Shown here: positions 29,412-43,507 of the stretch, in pieces | How the letters are laid out: every line of letters starts with the position of its first letter | How positions within the stretch are numbered: the stretch's first letter is position 1 | Source: Mytilisepta virgata | Lineage: Eukaryota; Mollusca; Bivalvia; Mytilida; Mytilidae | Length of the DNA stretch: 64,000 bases | NCBI GenBank assembly: GCA_028015205.1 | Contig: CM051516.1 | Location: 62,376,230-62,440,229 of the forward strand | Direction of reading: 5' to 3' | Position numbers and translations under genes: made by a program | Notes under the pieces: generated by a model | What the model saw: the letters and a program-made list of their open reading frames with translations, nothing else | What the model was told of the DNA's origin: nothing | Database searches by the model: none

Positions 29412-30053
29412 AAAAGGCAAACAGAAAATGGGGGTATAATTTGGTGTATTAGATTCTACAATATTAATTAAAATAAAATAATCACAAGTCAAATATTATA
29501 TGTAATGATAAGGTTCAAATACTTTATTCAAAGAATGAAAATGAAGGTGTACATAATTGATAGTAAAGTGCTTGGGAAAATGGAATGTACAACAGTTATA
29601 ATAGATCAGGTTGCTACAATCTGATCAAAACATACTCAAATATACCAAATGTGAAATCATGAAGCCCTAACATCTCAATTAGACGAGAGGAAAAAAGTAT
29701 GATAGATAAAAAGATATTTTACAAATAAACATATAGAGGTAAGTACAATCTATAGACATACCACTATACAAAGCAAGCAACTACAGCTTAAACAAATATA
29801 TGTATAACTGAATGTTCATTTGTTAGAAATACAGAATTGTCTGAACATATTTGAACTACTTGTACCATGAGACATTTATCAAAGACATCTAGCATAACTG
29901 AGGATTGTTGTACGTGTATAAACAAAATTTAGGTTTAAACAAGACTGCTGTCTGAGTGATAGCAAACCCGGTTTTCCTTCTATTTAATTTTTACTGAGAA
30001 ACTTTTCTCCAACAAAATGCTTATAGCAATATCTATATTTAGGTTTAAAAAAT
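29412..30053. other. AT-rich unique sequence
   Basis: No gene, repeat or RNA recognised. Confidence 0.5.
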
Positions 30054-30275
30054 AAACAAAATGTGCAACTTAATGAATGACAAGTTAATTAAATAAATAA
30101 ATATGCATATCATATACATTATAACTGTAAACAAAATGTGCAACTTAATGAATGACAAGTTAATTAAATGAATAAATATGCATATCATATACATTATAAC
30201 TGTAAACAAAATGTGCAACTTAATGAATGACAAGTTAATTAAATGAATAAATATGCATATCATATACATTATAAC
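30054..30275 (+). repeat. Three-copy 75-bp tandem repeat
   Basis: Near-identical units begin with AAACAAAATGTGCAACTTAA at 30054, 30129 and 30204. The open frame on the opposite strand simply reads through the units. Confidence 0.9.
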
Positions 30276-30689
30276 TATATACACATATAAATAAAATAGA
30301 CAAATTCTACAGTGAAAATATAAAGCTATACCTCATGTCATAAAACATTATGATTTTAATTTTTCAATATAATTGTTAAATAATATATGTAATTCATCAA
30401 AATATTTAAGAAATACCCGAGTTACTTTTGATGATATCAATGGTATATTTTAAAAAACATGGTTGTTTCTTTGTAACTTTTTAGTAATAAAACCCTTTGA
30501 CGTACTCATTATGTTGTATACATCTATGCTTCATGAGTTCAATGTTAACACAAGATTGCTACAGGTAGCCATATGTTCCCTCCCGCAGAGAAGAGTCGAA
30601 GCCCCATAAGATATACAAAATGTGTATTATTGAAATGGTGGCACAGTATGAATGTCAACACATAATAAAAAAAAACTGCAGCACAATAC

Positions 30690-31145
30690 AAATAAAAATT
30701 TGCATCCATGATGTGTTCCTGTAGTGTCACATGCACAAAAACATTAAAGTCCCATAACTCCCATAAAATTTGTTGAATCAAAATTGCCATGCGATAGGAT
30801 CAAGTACATATGGTGACAAGCAATCCTACAAAATTTTAATGAAATACGATCAGCAGCCTCAGACAAGTTGAGTCCACAAAGTGTTCGTTAGTGTCACATG
30901 CACAAAAATGTTTTAGTCCCATAACTCCTGTAAAATTTGTCGAATCGAAATCGTGGTGCAATACGATCAACCACATATGGTGACTAACATTTCTATAAAG
31001 TTGAAACGAAATCCGATCTCTGCTCTCAGAGGAGTTGCATCAACAAAGTGTTCCTATAGTGTTGAATGCAGAAACAATTTTAAGTCCCGTAACTCCCATA
31101 AAATTTGTTGAATCAAAATAGCAGTGCAACAGAATCAAGAACAAA
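30690..31145 (+). repeat. Tandem-module repeat hosting the nested cluster, left part
   Basis: Modules of about 170-180 bp share CACATGCACAAAAA, GTCCCATAACTCC and AAATTTGT(T/C)GAATC. The array breaks off at about 31145 in mid-module and resumes at 40320 with AACAATCCTACAAATTTTGA. Confidence 0.7.
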
Positions 31146-34100
31146 ACAAGAGGCTCTCAAGAGCCTGAATCGCTCACCTGGTAAACAATGCACTATAATC
31201 TAAATTAATATATTAATGTTTGTTGTAAACTAAACTGAGTATTAAAGGTCACGTAAAATGCTGAAAATACCTTTAAAAACCTTTAAGAACCTCTGGAAAG
31301 AAATGGGCATGAGTTCTCCCTATGCTTGATTAAGATACAGTCATGGTCAATCTGATGATTCATAATACAAAATACAAGCTTTAGTTAATCTTCAAATACA
31401 AGTATAAATCTTTTGGTCTATATGTTGTCTTCGTTTTTAAAATGTTTGAAAGAAGTTATGTAAAAATTGTGGGTTAAGGCTTTTTATTGTACTTGAAAAG
31501 GAAATATTGCAGGAACAATCATGCTAAGTTTCATCAAATTCCCCCAAGTAGTTTCAGAGGAGAAGATGTTGAAAATTTGTTAACAACGATTATGACAGAC
31601 ACCAAGTGATGGCAATTAAAAGCTCACATATTATGAAGTTTAATCATTGTTATACAACATTCTCATCATCACCATTCACTAAGGATTCCATGTTTACTTT
31701 AAAAACCAAATATTGTTGAAATCCGAGCAAGTGTAAAAAATGGCGGGAAAATGGCAGCCATTTTAAAAATGGCCGTCCAAAACAAACTTTCATCATCACC
31801 ATTCAACTCGGGATACCATGTTTGCCTTGAAAGTAGCTTTCATCTTCATTTTATTTCTATAATTTAGGAAAGAATAGCAAAAAACAGCATTTTGACCCCT
31901 ATGTTCTATTTTTAGTAAGGGCGGACATGTTTTTTGACCAATCAAAAATCGAAGCATAAACTTTTTGCAGGATACCCTAAGGAACAATCATGCTAAGTTT
32001 TATCCAAATCCATTCAGTAGTTTCAGAGGAGAAGATTTTTGAAATAATAACATAAAAAAAGCCAAAAATGTCAAAAAAGGGCAATAACTCTAACATCAGT
32101 TGACAGATTTTCACGAAAATAAGCACACAGGTAGCTCTCATCATGCTGATCACTTTCAACCTGCAGTATTTGCCATAACCTAATGATTTTTTAGATATTT
32201 GCGAAAAACTGTTGTTTGACCCCTATGTTCTATTTTTAGTAACAGTGGCCATGTTTTTCGACGGATCAAAAATCGAAGCATAAGCTTTGTGCAGGATACC
32301 CTAAGGAACAATCATGCTAAGTTTTATCCAAATCCATTCAGTAGTTTCAGAGGAGAAGATTTTCGAAATAATAACATAAAAAAAAGCAAAAAATGTCAAA
32401 CAAGAGGCTCTCAAGAGCCTGAATCGCTCACCTGGCGAACAATGACTATAAACTAAATTAATATATTAATGTTTTTTTGTAAATTAAACTGAGTATTTAA
32501 GGTCACATAAAATGCTGAAAATACCTTTAAAAGCCTTTCAAGAACCTCTGGAAAGAAATGGGCATGAGTTCTCCCTATGCTTGATTAAGATACAGTCATG
32601 GTCAATCTGATGATTCACAATACAAAATACAAGCTTTAATTCATCTTCAAATACAAGTATAAATCTTTTGGTCTATATGTTGTCTTCGTTTTTAAAATGT
32701 TTGAAAGAAGTTATGTAAAAATTGTGGGTTAAGGCTTTTTATTGTACTTGAAAAGGAAATATTGCAGGAACAATCATGCTAAGTTTCATCCAAATCCCCC
32801 TAGTAGTTTCAGAGGAGAAGATGTTTGAAAATTTGTTAACAACGATGATGACAGACACCAAGTGATGGCAATTAAAAGCTCACATATTATGAAGTTTAAT
32901 CATTGTTATACAACATTCTCATCATCACCATTCACTAAGGGGGCCTCGGTGGCCGAGTGGTCTAGGTAGTTCGTCATGACTACTAATGATCACTAGCCTG
33001 TCAACACTGAGGTTGTGAGTTCGAATTTCACCTGTGGCGGGGTGTGTTCGACTCCGATCTAAAATTGACAAGGATTGCCAATTTTCCTGCCGAAGGTCGG
33101 TGGTTCTCTCCGGGTACTCCGGCTTCCTCCACCAATAAAAACTGGCCGCCGCGAAATAGCCAAATGTGCTGAAAACGGCGTAAAACCCCAACTAAACAAA
33201 CAAACCATTCACTAAGGATACCATGTTTACTTTAAAAACCAAATATTGTTGAAATCCGAGCAAGTGTAAAAAATGGCGGGAAAATGGCAGCCATTTTAAA
33301 AATGGCCGTCCAAAACAAACTTTCATCATCACCATTCAACTCGGCATACCATGTTTGCCATCAAAGTAGCTTTCATCTTCATTTTATTTCTATAATTCAG
33401 GAAAAAATAGCAAAAAACAGCATTTTGACTCCTATGTTCTATTTTTAGTAAGGGCGGACATGTTTTTCAACCAATCCAAAATCCAAGCATTAACTTTTTG
33501 CAGGATACCCTAAGGAACAATCTTACCAAGTTTCATTTGATTTTGAATAGTTGTTTCAGAGAAGAAGATTTTTGAAATAATAACATAAAAAAAAGCCAAA
33601 AATGTCAAAAAGGGCAATAACTCTAACATCAGTTGACAGATTTTCACGAAAATCACCACACAGGTAGCTCTCATCATGCTGAACACTTTCAACCTGCCAG
33701 AATTTGCCGTAACCTGATGATTTTTGAGATATTTGCGAAAAACTGTTGTTTGACCCCTATGTTCTATTTTTAGTAACAGTGGCCATGTTTTTCGACGGAT
33801 CAAAAATCGAAGCATAAACTTTGTGCAGGATACCCTAAGGAACAATCATGCTAAGTTTTGTACAAATCCATTCAGTAGTTTCAGAGGAGAAGATTTTTGA
33901 AATAATAACATAAAAACAAATTTACACGCAATCAAAAGCTTTTTTTCATTTTCTACAGTTTGCCATCTATAAGGCATCAACAGTTATTTTGACATTTAAG
34001 GGACAAAACTTTAACTCCTAAAGGGCTCATTTAAACATTTTGCAAACTAAGGGAAATGCTGTGAAAATGGTCAATTTTGATGTTCTAAGGGGAATAACTC

Positions 34101-37100
34101 CTAAAAGGAATGATCATACAACTTAATAAGTACAAATTTCAAAAAAAAATCAAGAAAAAGGGCAATAACTCCTACATGGGTGGTTACATCTTCTTCAAAA
34201 TTTCAAAGCAGGTAGATCTTGAGGTGTTGAACACTTTAGCTTCCCATCAGAATTTTGATATCTGTCACCATTTTTGAGTTATTTGCAAAAAACTGCAATT
34301 TACCCCTATGTTCTATTTTTAGCCATGGCAGCCATGTTTTTTTACAAATCAAAAATCCAAACGATAGTTTAGTAGCACTCATGCCAAGGAACAACTACAC
34401 TAAGTTTGGTTGCAATTAAACTTATGGTGTAAGAGGAGTTAACGATTTTATTACAATGAATAAAGACTGCAAAAATGGTCAATTTTGACGATCTAAGGGG
34501 AATAACTCCTAAAAGGAACGAACCTACAACTTCGATCCTGTTACAAATTTTGTAGATCTTTGTGTGCCTAACAATATGAAATTTAAATTTTTCAAATTTC
34601 CTTTATAGTATCCAAGATATTGAGCTTAATAAGTGCAAAATTTGGAAAAAATGCAGAAAAAGGGCAATAACTCCTACATGGGTCGTTGGATCTTCTTCAA
34701 AATTTCAGGGCAGGTAGATCTTGAGGTGCTGAACACTTTTACCCTATGCCAGAATTTTGATATCTGTGACCGTTTCTGACTTATTTGCAAAAAACTGCAA
34801 TTTACCCCTATGTTCTATTTTTAGCCATGGCGGCCATGTTTTTATACGAATCAAAAATCCAAACGATAGATTTGTAGCACCCATACCAATTAATAACTGT
34901 ACCAAGTTTGGTTGCAGTTGGACTTATGGTGTCAGAGGAGTTAACGTTTGAAAAAGTTTACGGACGACGGACGGACGACGGACGCCAAGTGATAGCAATA
35001 GCTCACATGACCCTTCGGGTCAGGTGAGCTAAAAAGGGCAATAACTCTAACATCAGTTGACAGATTTTCACGAAAATAAGCACACCGGTAGCTCTCATCA
35101 TGCTGAACACTTTCAACCTGCCAGAATTTGCCATAACCTAATGATTTTTGAGATACTTGCGAAAAACTGTTGTTTGACCCCTATGTTCTATTTTTAGTAA
35201 CAGTGGCCATGTTTTTCGACGGATCAAAAATCGAAGCATAAGCTTTTTGCAGGATACCCTAAGGAACAATCATGCTAAGTTTTATCCAAATCCATTCAGT
35301 AGTTTCAGAGGAGAAGATTTTTGAAATAATAACATAAACAAGAGGCTCTCAAGAGCCTGAATCGCTCACCTGGCAAACAATGCACTATAAACTAAATCTC
35401 ATCATCACCATACACTAAGGATACCATGTTTACTTTAAAAACGAAATATTGTTGAAATCCGAGCAAGTGTAAAAAATGGTGGGAAAGTGGCAGCCATTTT
35501 AAAAATGGCCGTCCAAAACAAACTTTCATCATCACCATTCAACTCGGGATACCATGTTTGCCTTAAAAGTAGCTTTCATCTTCATTTTATTTCTATAATT
35601 CAGGAAAGAATAGCAAAAAACAGCATTTTGACCCCTATGTTCTATTTTTAGTAAGGGCGGACATGTTTTTGGACCAATCAAAAATCCAAACATTAACTTT
35701 TTGCAGAATACCCTAAGGAACAATCTTACCAAGTTTCATTTGATTTTGAATAGTAGTTTCAGAGAAGAAGATTTTTGAAATAATAACATAAAAAAAAACC
35801 AAAAATGTCAAAAAAGGGCAATAACTCTAACATCAGTTGACAGATTTTCACAAAAATCAGCACGCAGGTAGCTCTCATCATGCTGAACACTTTCAACTTG
35901 CAGAATTTGGCGTAACCTAATGATTTTTGAGATATTTGCGAAAAACTGTTGTTTGACCGCTATGTTCTATTTTTAGTAACAGTGGCCATGTTTTTCGACG
36001 GATCAAAAATCGAAGCATAAACTTTGTGCAGGATACCCTAAGGAACAATCATGCTAAGTTTTATCCAAATCCATTCAGTAATTTCAGAGGAGAAGATTTT
36101 TGAAATAATAACATAAAAAAAAAGCCAAAAATGTCAAAAAAGGGCAATAACTCTAACATCAGTACACAGATTTTCAGGAAAATCAGCACTCAGGTAGCTC
36201 TCATCATGCTGAACACTTTCAACCTCCCAGAGTTTGCCTTAACCTAATGATTTTTTAGATACTTGCGAAAAACTGTTGTTTGACCCCTATGTTCTATTTT
36301 TAGTAACAGTGGCCATGTTTTTCGACGGATCAAAAATCGAAGCATAAACTTTGTGCAGGATATCCTAAGGAACAATCATGCTAAGTTTTATCCAAATCCA
36401 TTCAGTAGTTTCAGAGGAGAAGATTTTTGAAATAATAACATAAAAAAAGCCAAAAATGTCAAAAAAGGGCAATAACTCTAACATCAGTTGACAGATTTTC
36501 ACGAAAATAAACACACAGGTAGCCCTCATCATGCTGAACACTTTCAACCTGCCAGAATTTGCCATAACCTAATGATTTTTGAGATATTTGCGAAAAACTG
36601 TTGTTTGACCCCTATGTTCTATTTTTAGTAACAGTGGCCATGTTTTTCGATGGATCAAAAATCGAAGCATAAACTTTGTGCAGGATACCCTAAGGAACAA
36701 TCATGCTAAGTTTTATCCAAATCCATTCACTAGTTTCAGAGGAGAAGATTTTTGAAATAATAACATAAAAAAAAGCCAAAAATGTCAAAAAAAGGGTGAT
36801 AACTCTGAAATGAGTGGTTGGATCTTCTTCAAAATTTCAGGGCAGGTAGATCTTGAGGTGCTGATCACTTTTACCCTATGCCAGAATTTTGATATCTGTG
36901 ACCGTTTCTGACTTATTTGCAAAAAACTGCGATTTACCCCTATGTTCTATTTTTAGCCATGACGGCCATGTTTTTATACGAATCAAAAATCCAAACAATA
37001 GATTTGTAGCACCCATACCAATTAATAACTGTACCAAGTTTGGTTGCAGTTGGACTTATGGTGTTGGAGGAGTTAACGTTTGAAAAAGTTAACGGACGAC

Positions 37101-39028
37101 GGACGGACGGACGACGGACGGACGACGGACGCCAAATGATAGCAATAGCTCACATGACCCTTCGGGTCAGGTGAGCTAAAAAGGGCAATAACTCTAACGT
37201 CAGTTGACAGATTTTCACGAAAATCACCACACAGGTAGCTCTCATCATGCTGAACACTTTCAACCTGCCAGAATTTGCCGTAACCTAATGATTTTTGAGA
37301 TATTTGCGAAAAACTGTTGTTTGACCCCTATGTTCTATTTTTAGTAACAGTGGCCATGTTTTTCGACGGATCAAAAATCGAAGCATAAGCTTTTTGCAGG
37401 ATACCCTAAGGAACAATCATGCTAAGTTTTATCCAAATCCATTCAGTAGTTTCAGAGGAGAAGATTTTTGAAATAATAACATAAAAAAAAGCAAAAAATG
37501 TCAAAAAAGGGCAATAACTCTAACATCAGTTGACAGATTTTCACGTAAATAAGCACACCGGTAGCTCTCATCATGCTGAACACTTTCAACCTGCCAGAAT
37601 TTGCCATAACCTAATGATTTTTGAGATACTTGCGAAAAACTGTTGTTTGACCCATATGTTCTATTTTTAGTAACAGTGGCCATGTTTTTCAACGGATCAA
37701 AAATCGAAGCATAAACTTTGTGCAGGATACCCTAAGGAACAATCATGCTAAGTTTTATCCAAATCCATTCAGCAGTTTCAGAGGAGAAGATTTTTGAAAT
37801 AATAACATAAAAAAAAGCCAAAAATGTCCAAAAAAAATCAAGAAAAAGGGCAATAACTTCTACATGGGTGGTTACATCTTCTTCAAAATTTCAAAGCAGG
37901 TAGATCTTGAGGTGTTGAACACTTTAGCTTCCCATCAGAATTTTGATATCTGTCACCATTTTTGAGTTATTTGCAAAAAACTGCAATTTACCCCTATGTT
38001 CTATTTTTAGCCATGGCACCCATGTTTTTTTACAAATCAAAAATCCAAACGATAGTTTAGTAGCACTCATGCCAAGGAACAACTACACTAAGTTTGGTTG
38101 CAATTAAACTTATGGTGTAAGAGGAGTTAACGATTTTATTACAATGAATAAAGACTGCAAAAATGGTCAATTTTGACGATCTAAGGGGAATAACTCCTAA
38201 AAGGAACGAACCTACAACTTCGATCCTGTTACAAATTTTGTAGATCTTAATGTGCCTAACAATATGAAATTTAAATTTTTCAAATTTCCTTTATAGTATC
38301 CAAGATATTGAGCTTAATAAGTGCAAAATTTGGAAAAAATGCAGAAAAAGGGCAATAACTCCTACATGGGTCATTGGATCTTCTTCAAAATTTGAGGGCA
38401 GGTAGATCTTGAGGTGCTGAACACTTTTACCCTTGCCAGAATTTTGATATCTGTTATGGTTTTTGAGTTATTTGCAAAAAACTGCAATTTACCCCTCTAT
38501 TCTATTTTTAGCCATGGCGGCCATGTTTTTTTACGAATCAAAAATCCAAACCATAGATTTGTAGCACCCATACCAATTAATAACTGTACCAAGTTTGGTT
38601 GCAGTGGGACTTATGGTGTTGGAGGAGTTAACGTTTGAAAAAGTTAACGGACGACGGACGGACGGACGACGGACGACAAGTGATAGCAATAGCTCACCTG
38701 ACCCTTCGGGTCAGGTGAGCTAAAAAGGGCAATAACTCTAACGTCAGTTGACAGATTTTCACGAAAATCACCACACAGGTAGCTCTCATCATGCTGAACA
38801 CTTTCAACCAGCAGAATTTGCCGTAACCTAATGATTTTTGAGATATTTGCGAAAAACTGTTGTTTGACCCCTATGTTCTATTTTTAGTAACAGTGGCCAT
38901 GTTTTTCGACGGATCAAAAATCGAAGCAAAAACTTTGTGCAGGATACCCTAAAGAACAGTCATGCTAAGTTTTATCCAAATCCATTCAGTAGTTTCAGAG
39001 AAGAAGATTTTTGAAATAATAACATAAA
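31146..39028 (+). repeat. Nested/duplicated cluster of hairpin-ended repeats
   Basis: Heads with the 5' hairpin (AGGCTCT-ca-AGAGCCT) at 31146, 32400 and 35338; tails with the 3' hairpin ending at 35031, 37178 and 38722. The copy 32400-35031 interrupts ATGTCAAA|AAAGGGCAATAACTC of an outer copy precisely, so it is a self-insertion. Internal modules of about 325 bp (for example starting near 35813, 36140, 36465) repeat head to tail. The full nesting order is not resolved, and part of the block may be segmental duplication, because 37179 onward and 38723 onward share the variant AACGTCAGTTGACAG. Confidence 0.75.
32941..33203 (+). mobile_element. Full-length tRNA-derived SINE
   Basis: A 263-bp element with A box TGGCCGAGTGGT and a B-box-like GAGTTCGAATTTC. 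A conserved central region (CTGGCCGCCGCGAAATAGCC) and a CAAACAAA-type tail follow. The 14-bp duplication ACCATTCACTAAGG flanks it (32927-32940 and 33204-33217). It lies inside a hairpin repeat copy. The structure resembles molluscan V/Meta-type SINEs. The 88-residue frame on the minus strand is incidental. Confidence 0.93.
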
Positions 39029-40319
39029 ACAAGAGGCTCACCAGAGCCTGTATCGCTCACCTGGAGTCTGGTTTTCATTGGACAATTAATCAACTATTTG
39101 ACCAAGTTTGTTGCAATTGGTTCAATTGTTCAGGGAAAATTTGTTGAAGATTTATTTTTCATAAGGTTTAATGTTAAAATATGTTCCCTGATGGTGGTAG
39201 TCCTGGCAGGAAGTTGACAAAATTGACCAGGAATAAGGGTGAACCTTAAATAAATGTAACAGAACCCGACCTCAAATTACACAAACCAATAACTCCTAAA
39301 TAGAATTTGGGATTCCCTTCAAAATTTCAGGGTAGGTAGATCTCAACATGGCAAACATTTTTCAATTTACATTTCACTTCTATCTCAAATAGTTTTGGAG
39401 ATAAATGCAAAAATGTTAAAATTTTAAAAATTTGACAAAAAAGGGCAATAACTCCTAAATGGGTTTTGGGATTTCCTTTAAAATTTCAGGGTATGTAGAT
39501 CTCAATATGGCAAACATTTTTCAAATTTACATTTCACTTCTATCTCAAATAGTTTTGGAGATAAATGACGAAAAATGTTAAATTATGAAAATTTGACTAA
39601 AAAAGGACAATAACTCCTAAATGGGTTTTGGAATTTCCTTCAAAATTTCAGGGTAGGTAGATCTTGTCATGCTGATCAAATTTACCCCATGTCAGATTTT
39701 CGATATCTGTAACGGTTTTTGAGTTATTAGCGAAAAACAGCAATTTACCCCTATGTTCTATTTTTAGTAACAGCGGCCATGTTTTTCGACGAATCAAAAA
39801 TCCCCACATCAGTTCTATGCAGGGTACCCTAAGCAACAATCTTACCAAGTTTCATATGATTTTGAATAGTAGTTTCAGAGAAGAAGATTTTTGAAATAAT
39901 AACAAAAAAAAGCCAAAAATGTGAAAAAAAGGGCAATAACTCCTAAATGGGTTTTGGAATTTCCTTCAAAATTTCAGGTTAGGTAGATCTTGTCATGCTG
40001 ATCAATTTTACCCCATGTCAGATTTTCGATATCTGTAACGGTTTTTGAGTTATTAGCAAAAAACAGCAATTTACCCCTATGTTCTATTTATAGTAACGAC
40101 AGCCATGTTTTTCGACATTTCAAAAATTTTAAACGATAGAAATTTTCCAGATGCCCTAAAGAACAATTCTGCAAAGTTAGGTTGAAGTCGGTCCAGTAGT
40201 TTAGGACGAGTTAACGTTTGAAAAAGTTTACAGACGACGACGACGACGACGACAGACGACGACGACGACGGACGCCAAGTGATGGCAATAGCTCACATGG
40301 CCTATGGCCAGGTGAGCTA
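39029..40319 (+). repeat. Hairpin-ended repeat, variant subfamily copy
   Basis: Head AGGCTC-acca-GAGCCT then TATCGCTCACCTGGAGTCTGG. The modules begin GGGCAATAACTCCTAAATGG. The tail has a GAC microsatellite (40236-40271), GCCAAGTGATGGCAATAG and the hairpin AGCTCACATGGCC-tat-GGCCAGGTGAGCT. It is the same subfamily as 62429-63447. Confidence 0.85.
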
Positions 40320-40450
40320 ATGATATTAACAATCCTACAAATTTTGAACGAAATCCAATCAGCCATCTCAGAGGAGTTGTACTGACAAATAACAGTGACG
40401 GACGGACAGACAGAGACCACTACTCGGTCCTTGCGGCGGGGCCAATAAAA
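40320..40450 (+). repeat. Tandem-module repeat hosting the nested cluster, right part
   Basis: Continues the module of 30690-31145 (AACAATCCTACAAATTTTGA, CAGAGGAGTTGTACTGAC). It ends with GACGGACGGACAGACAGAG and CGGTCCTTGCGGCGGGG, the family's own terminus. This shows that about 9.2 kb (31146-40319) was inserted into it. Confidence 0.7.
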
Positions 40451-43400
40451 CGCACAAAAATTGGTATCCAATGTAATAGAAGGAACTCTCAGTAACTTTG
40501 TATTGGTAAGCTGATAAAACATAAATAAAGGAAATGAAATCTAATACATTGTTTTTTTTTTAACAGACACTGATATCAAAATGAATGGCTTCCAAAGGAC
40601 TTTTCTGGATGTAAATAGTTATGTTCATGGCCAAAAACTTTTAAAAATGATAAAAGCCATTGTGACTTCTGAAAAACACACCTAAACAAATTAACAAACA
40701 GGAACTTTGAGCTTGTGATTTGTATATTATGATTGGCAATATCACAACAAATTGCAAATAGGTGTATCTGGAATTTTCATAAAAAATATTCTTAATAATT
40801 CCCAACAGCCTAATACTATTTTCAACATCGTAATGTCAATAGAAAGTTTATTTACTTGTATGCTTTTAGGATAAGTTTAGCATTTAAGATTTGCTTTTGA
40901 TTTTTACTCAGTCAGCTATATGAAACCTCACATATTTTCTAGTTTCATAGAAAAATGTCAACTTTTTCATTATTTACATTCCACATATTTGCCATTTTTA
41001 TCAGTTACTGTGTGATGTTTGTGAAAAATGTTCTTTTATTTTTATGTTTTTCTCTTTGGTTCCTTAATCAGAATGATATAATGAATCATGACAACAAAAA
41101 AACTGTAATATCTAGTGTAACAAAACATTCGGTATATGGTTCTACAATTTACATATATCATATGACCTGATTTCTGTATACTCGAAATTCCTGTCACAAA
41201 TAAAATTTTCAGTGATAATGTAAAGTTTTTCATAAAATTGTTTATGTCAATGAGTATTATCTTTTTTTGAGGAGGATTTTAGGAACATACCAGTATGTTT
41301 ATTTCTATTAACTTTAATAAAATTTGAAAAAAAGGATTTAAAACATTTTCAATCTTTTAATTCAATGATGATTTAAATGGTCTTTTATTTCATGAATGGT
41401 CTATACACACTTATACATTACTAGATTTCAAAATCATGATTTCATCTATTAGTTTAAAATTATTTATTTACAGTGGATTTGGAAATTTCACGTTACACGC
41501 ACACTATATATATTTTGTATTTATCACAACAACTTATGTTAAGTCCATTCACCATATGTAATGATTGTCAAGCCTTTAGATCTAAAAATATACATCATAT
41601 TGTAATAAGGTACATTTTAAATATAAATCTCAATGGTTGGTGTAATTGATTAGATATTATTTTTGCCTTCTGATATAATGCATAGTATTGCTTAAATAAA
41701 ATTCATCAATAACCATTTTCCTGAAATTTCAACACTAATCTCTACAGTTCCTAAAATTATTTATAATTTTCAAAAGTAGATCCCAAAAAAGAGTAAAATC
41801 ACACATGTAAATATGCTCTGGGAACATTTAATATCTGATATGGTATATAATATCATCAAACATTAAATATCCATACATATTGCTTAATCTTGTTTAAAAC
41901 CAATTTTTAATAACAAGCTATTTGTATCATCATGGATATTGCCAGTAAAAAATAAAGTTTTCAATAATTCCTATTTCTTATAAATAATATACACATCTGT
42001 ATATACATGTAAAATGAAACCTGCTACAACTGACAGCTAAAGGCAATACAATACAGTCAAGTTATTTCCCATTTCTTTCATATAACATGAAGAAAAGTTA
42101 CCTTTATGACTTAAAATTTTTATATTTATCTCTATTTTTGTATACTTGAACTAAAAACCTTAAATGTTTTTATTTCAAGACTTTAGAAAAAAAAAATAGT
42201 ATAACTTTTTAACATGAAAAAATACAAAAAAAATTTCCAAATACATTGAAACTGCTCAATGATTGGTAATAAGTGGCTATGACTGATATACTAATTATTT
42301 AAAGCTTAAGGCTGTTTTAATGGATTTCTTGGGAGCTTAACATTGCAATTTGTAATTCTTAGCTACTGTACTCTGTTCCCTTTAATTGGAACTGTCAAAA
42401 TATATCCTAGTATTAAAAACTCACAAAATCAAACTTTCATATGACACTTATTTCTCTTAGTTCTTGTACTTTTTATTACATGTTTAAAATTATATACATA
42501 AATTATAGTACTGATGGGGCCCTAAAATTAATTGCAAATGCAACTCAAATTAATCATGCTAAAATGTATTGCACTGGAATTTCACTGCCTTTCAATGGGA
42601 TCACCGGAACATTTGAATATAAAGTTTCTAACTTGAAAAATTATACCCTTTACATACATTTTATAAAGTCTACAACAAATCAATAAATCATTAGAAAATA
42701 TATATAATTCTCTTAATGTTGCATCACCTTTAAAATATCAAAGAAATGAAATATATATATCCTTAAAGAGATTTTAAAGATTAAATGTTCTGAAAATGTT
42801 CATACTTGGAATTGATTTGAGTTTTTCAACCACCAAGTTTAAAGAAGTTCTTGTTTTTCAAAGATACTAACTAATTTTCGCATTAATTTTGAAACTTAGT
42901 GTATAAAAATATTCATATCATTATTGAGTATTTGTAGCATTAGTAATAATCACTGTAAAATAAAAATGATAAAAACAAGCCCATCAGTACTTTTTCATTA
43001 TTCTGTATGGTCTCCTCTTCATCCCCTAAAATTAGATAATGGGCAAAGACTTCTAACAATAATATATATTTGTGACTTGCTTCATATTATTTATCAATAT
43101 CTATGTTATTTAAACACTTTCCTTCCTTAACCGGTAATATTTCTATCAGAACCTCTTTGAAGTTGCAAACATAATGTGTGCTATGAGATAAAATGTAAAC
43201 AAATATAAAATCCTAGCAGTTTTAAAATAAACACACAGCATGCATAAAATATTAAAATTATGTCTACCCATGTTTAATAAGAATATGGTATAGCACTAGT
43301 GAATCATTTCATTTTAAACAGGAATATACATGTACCTTTTTTGTAATTGATGAGAAAACTGTATGGTATAATCTTTATAGAGTGTTCATTTTAATTTTGA

Positions 43401-43507
43401 AATAAGATCACAGAAAAAATAAAATAAACTAATCCAATAAGCCATATATTTCTTTTGGGATTTTAATGCAAACTAGAGTATACATATACTTGATACATTT
43501 TTATATA
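40451..43507. other. Three kilobases of AT-rich DNA without recognisable genes
   Basis: Only short chance frames and low-complexity stretches. It may be intron of the minus-strand host gene whose next exon was not found. No repeat with clear termini seen. Confidence 0.5.

Noticed and set aside
30045..30284. 79-codon minus-strand frame with three near-identical blocks
   Set aside because: It is the translation of the 75-bp tandem repeat, whose period is a multiple of three.
32941..33030. A tRNA gene
   Set aside because: The A and B boxes belong to a SINE head with target duplications. The acceptor stem does not close and the sequence continues into the SINE body. The same applies at 53970-54042.
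32925..33191. 88-codon minus-strand frame
   Set aside because: It is the complement of the SINE at 32941-33203.
29129..38638. A 64-74-codon frame recurring at 29129, 34757, 36889 and 38414
   Set aside because: It lies in the same module of the hairpin repeat family each time. Differences are not biased to synonymous sites by eye and neighbouring modules carry stops, so similarity reflects repeat copies, not a conserved protein.
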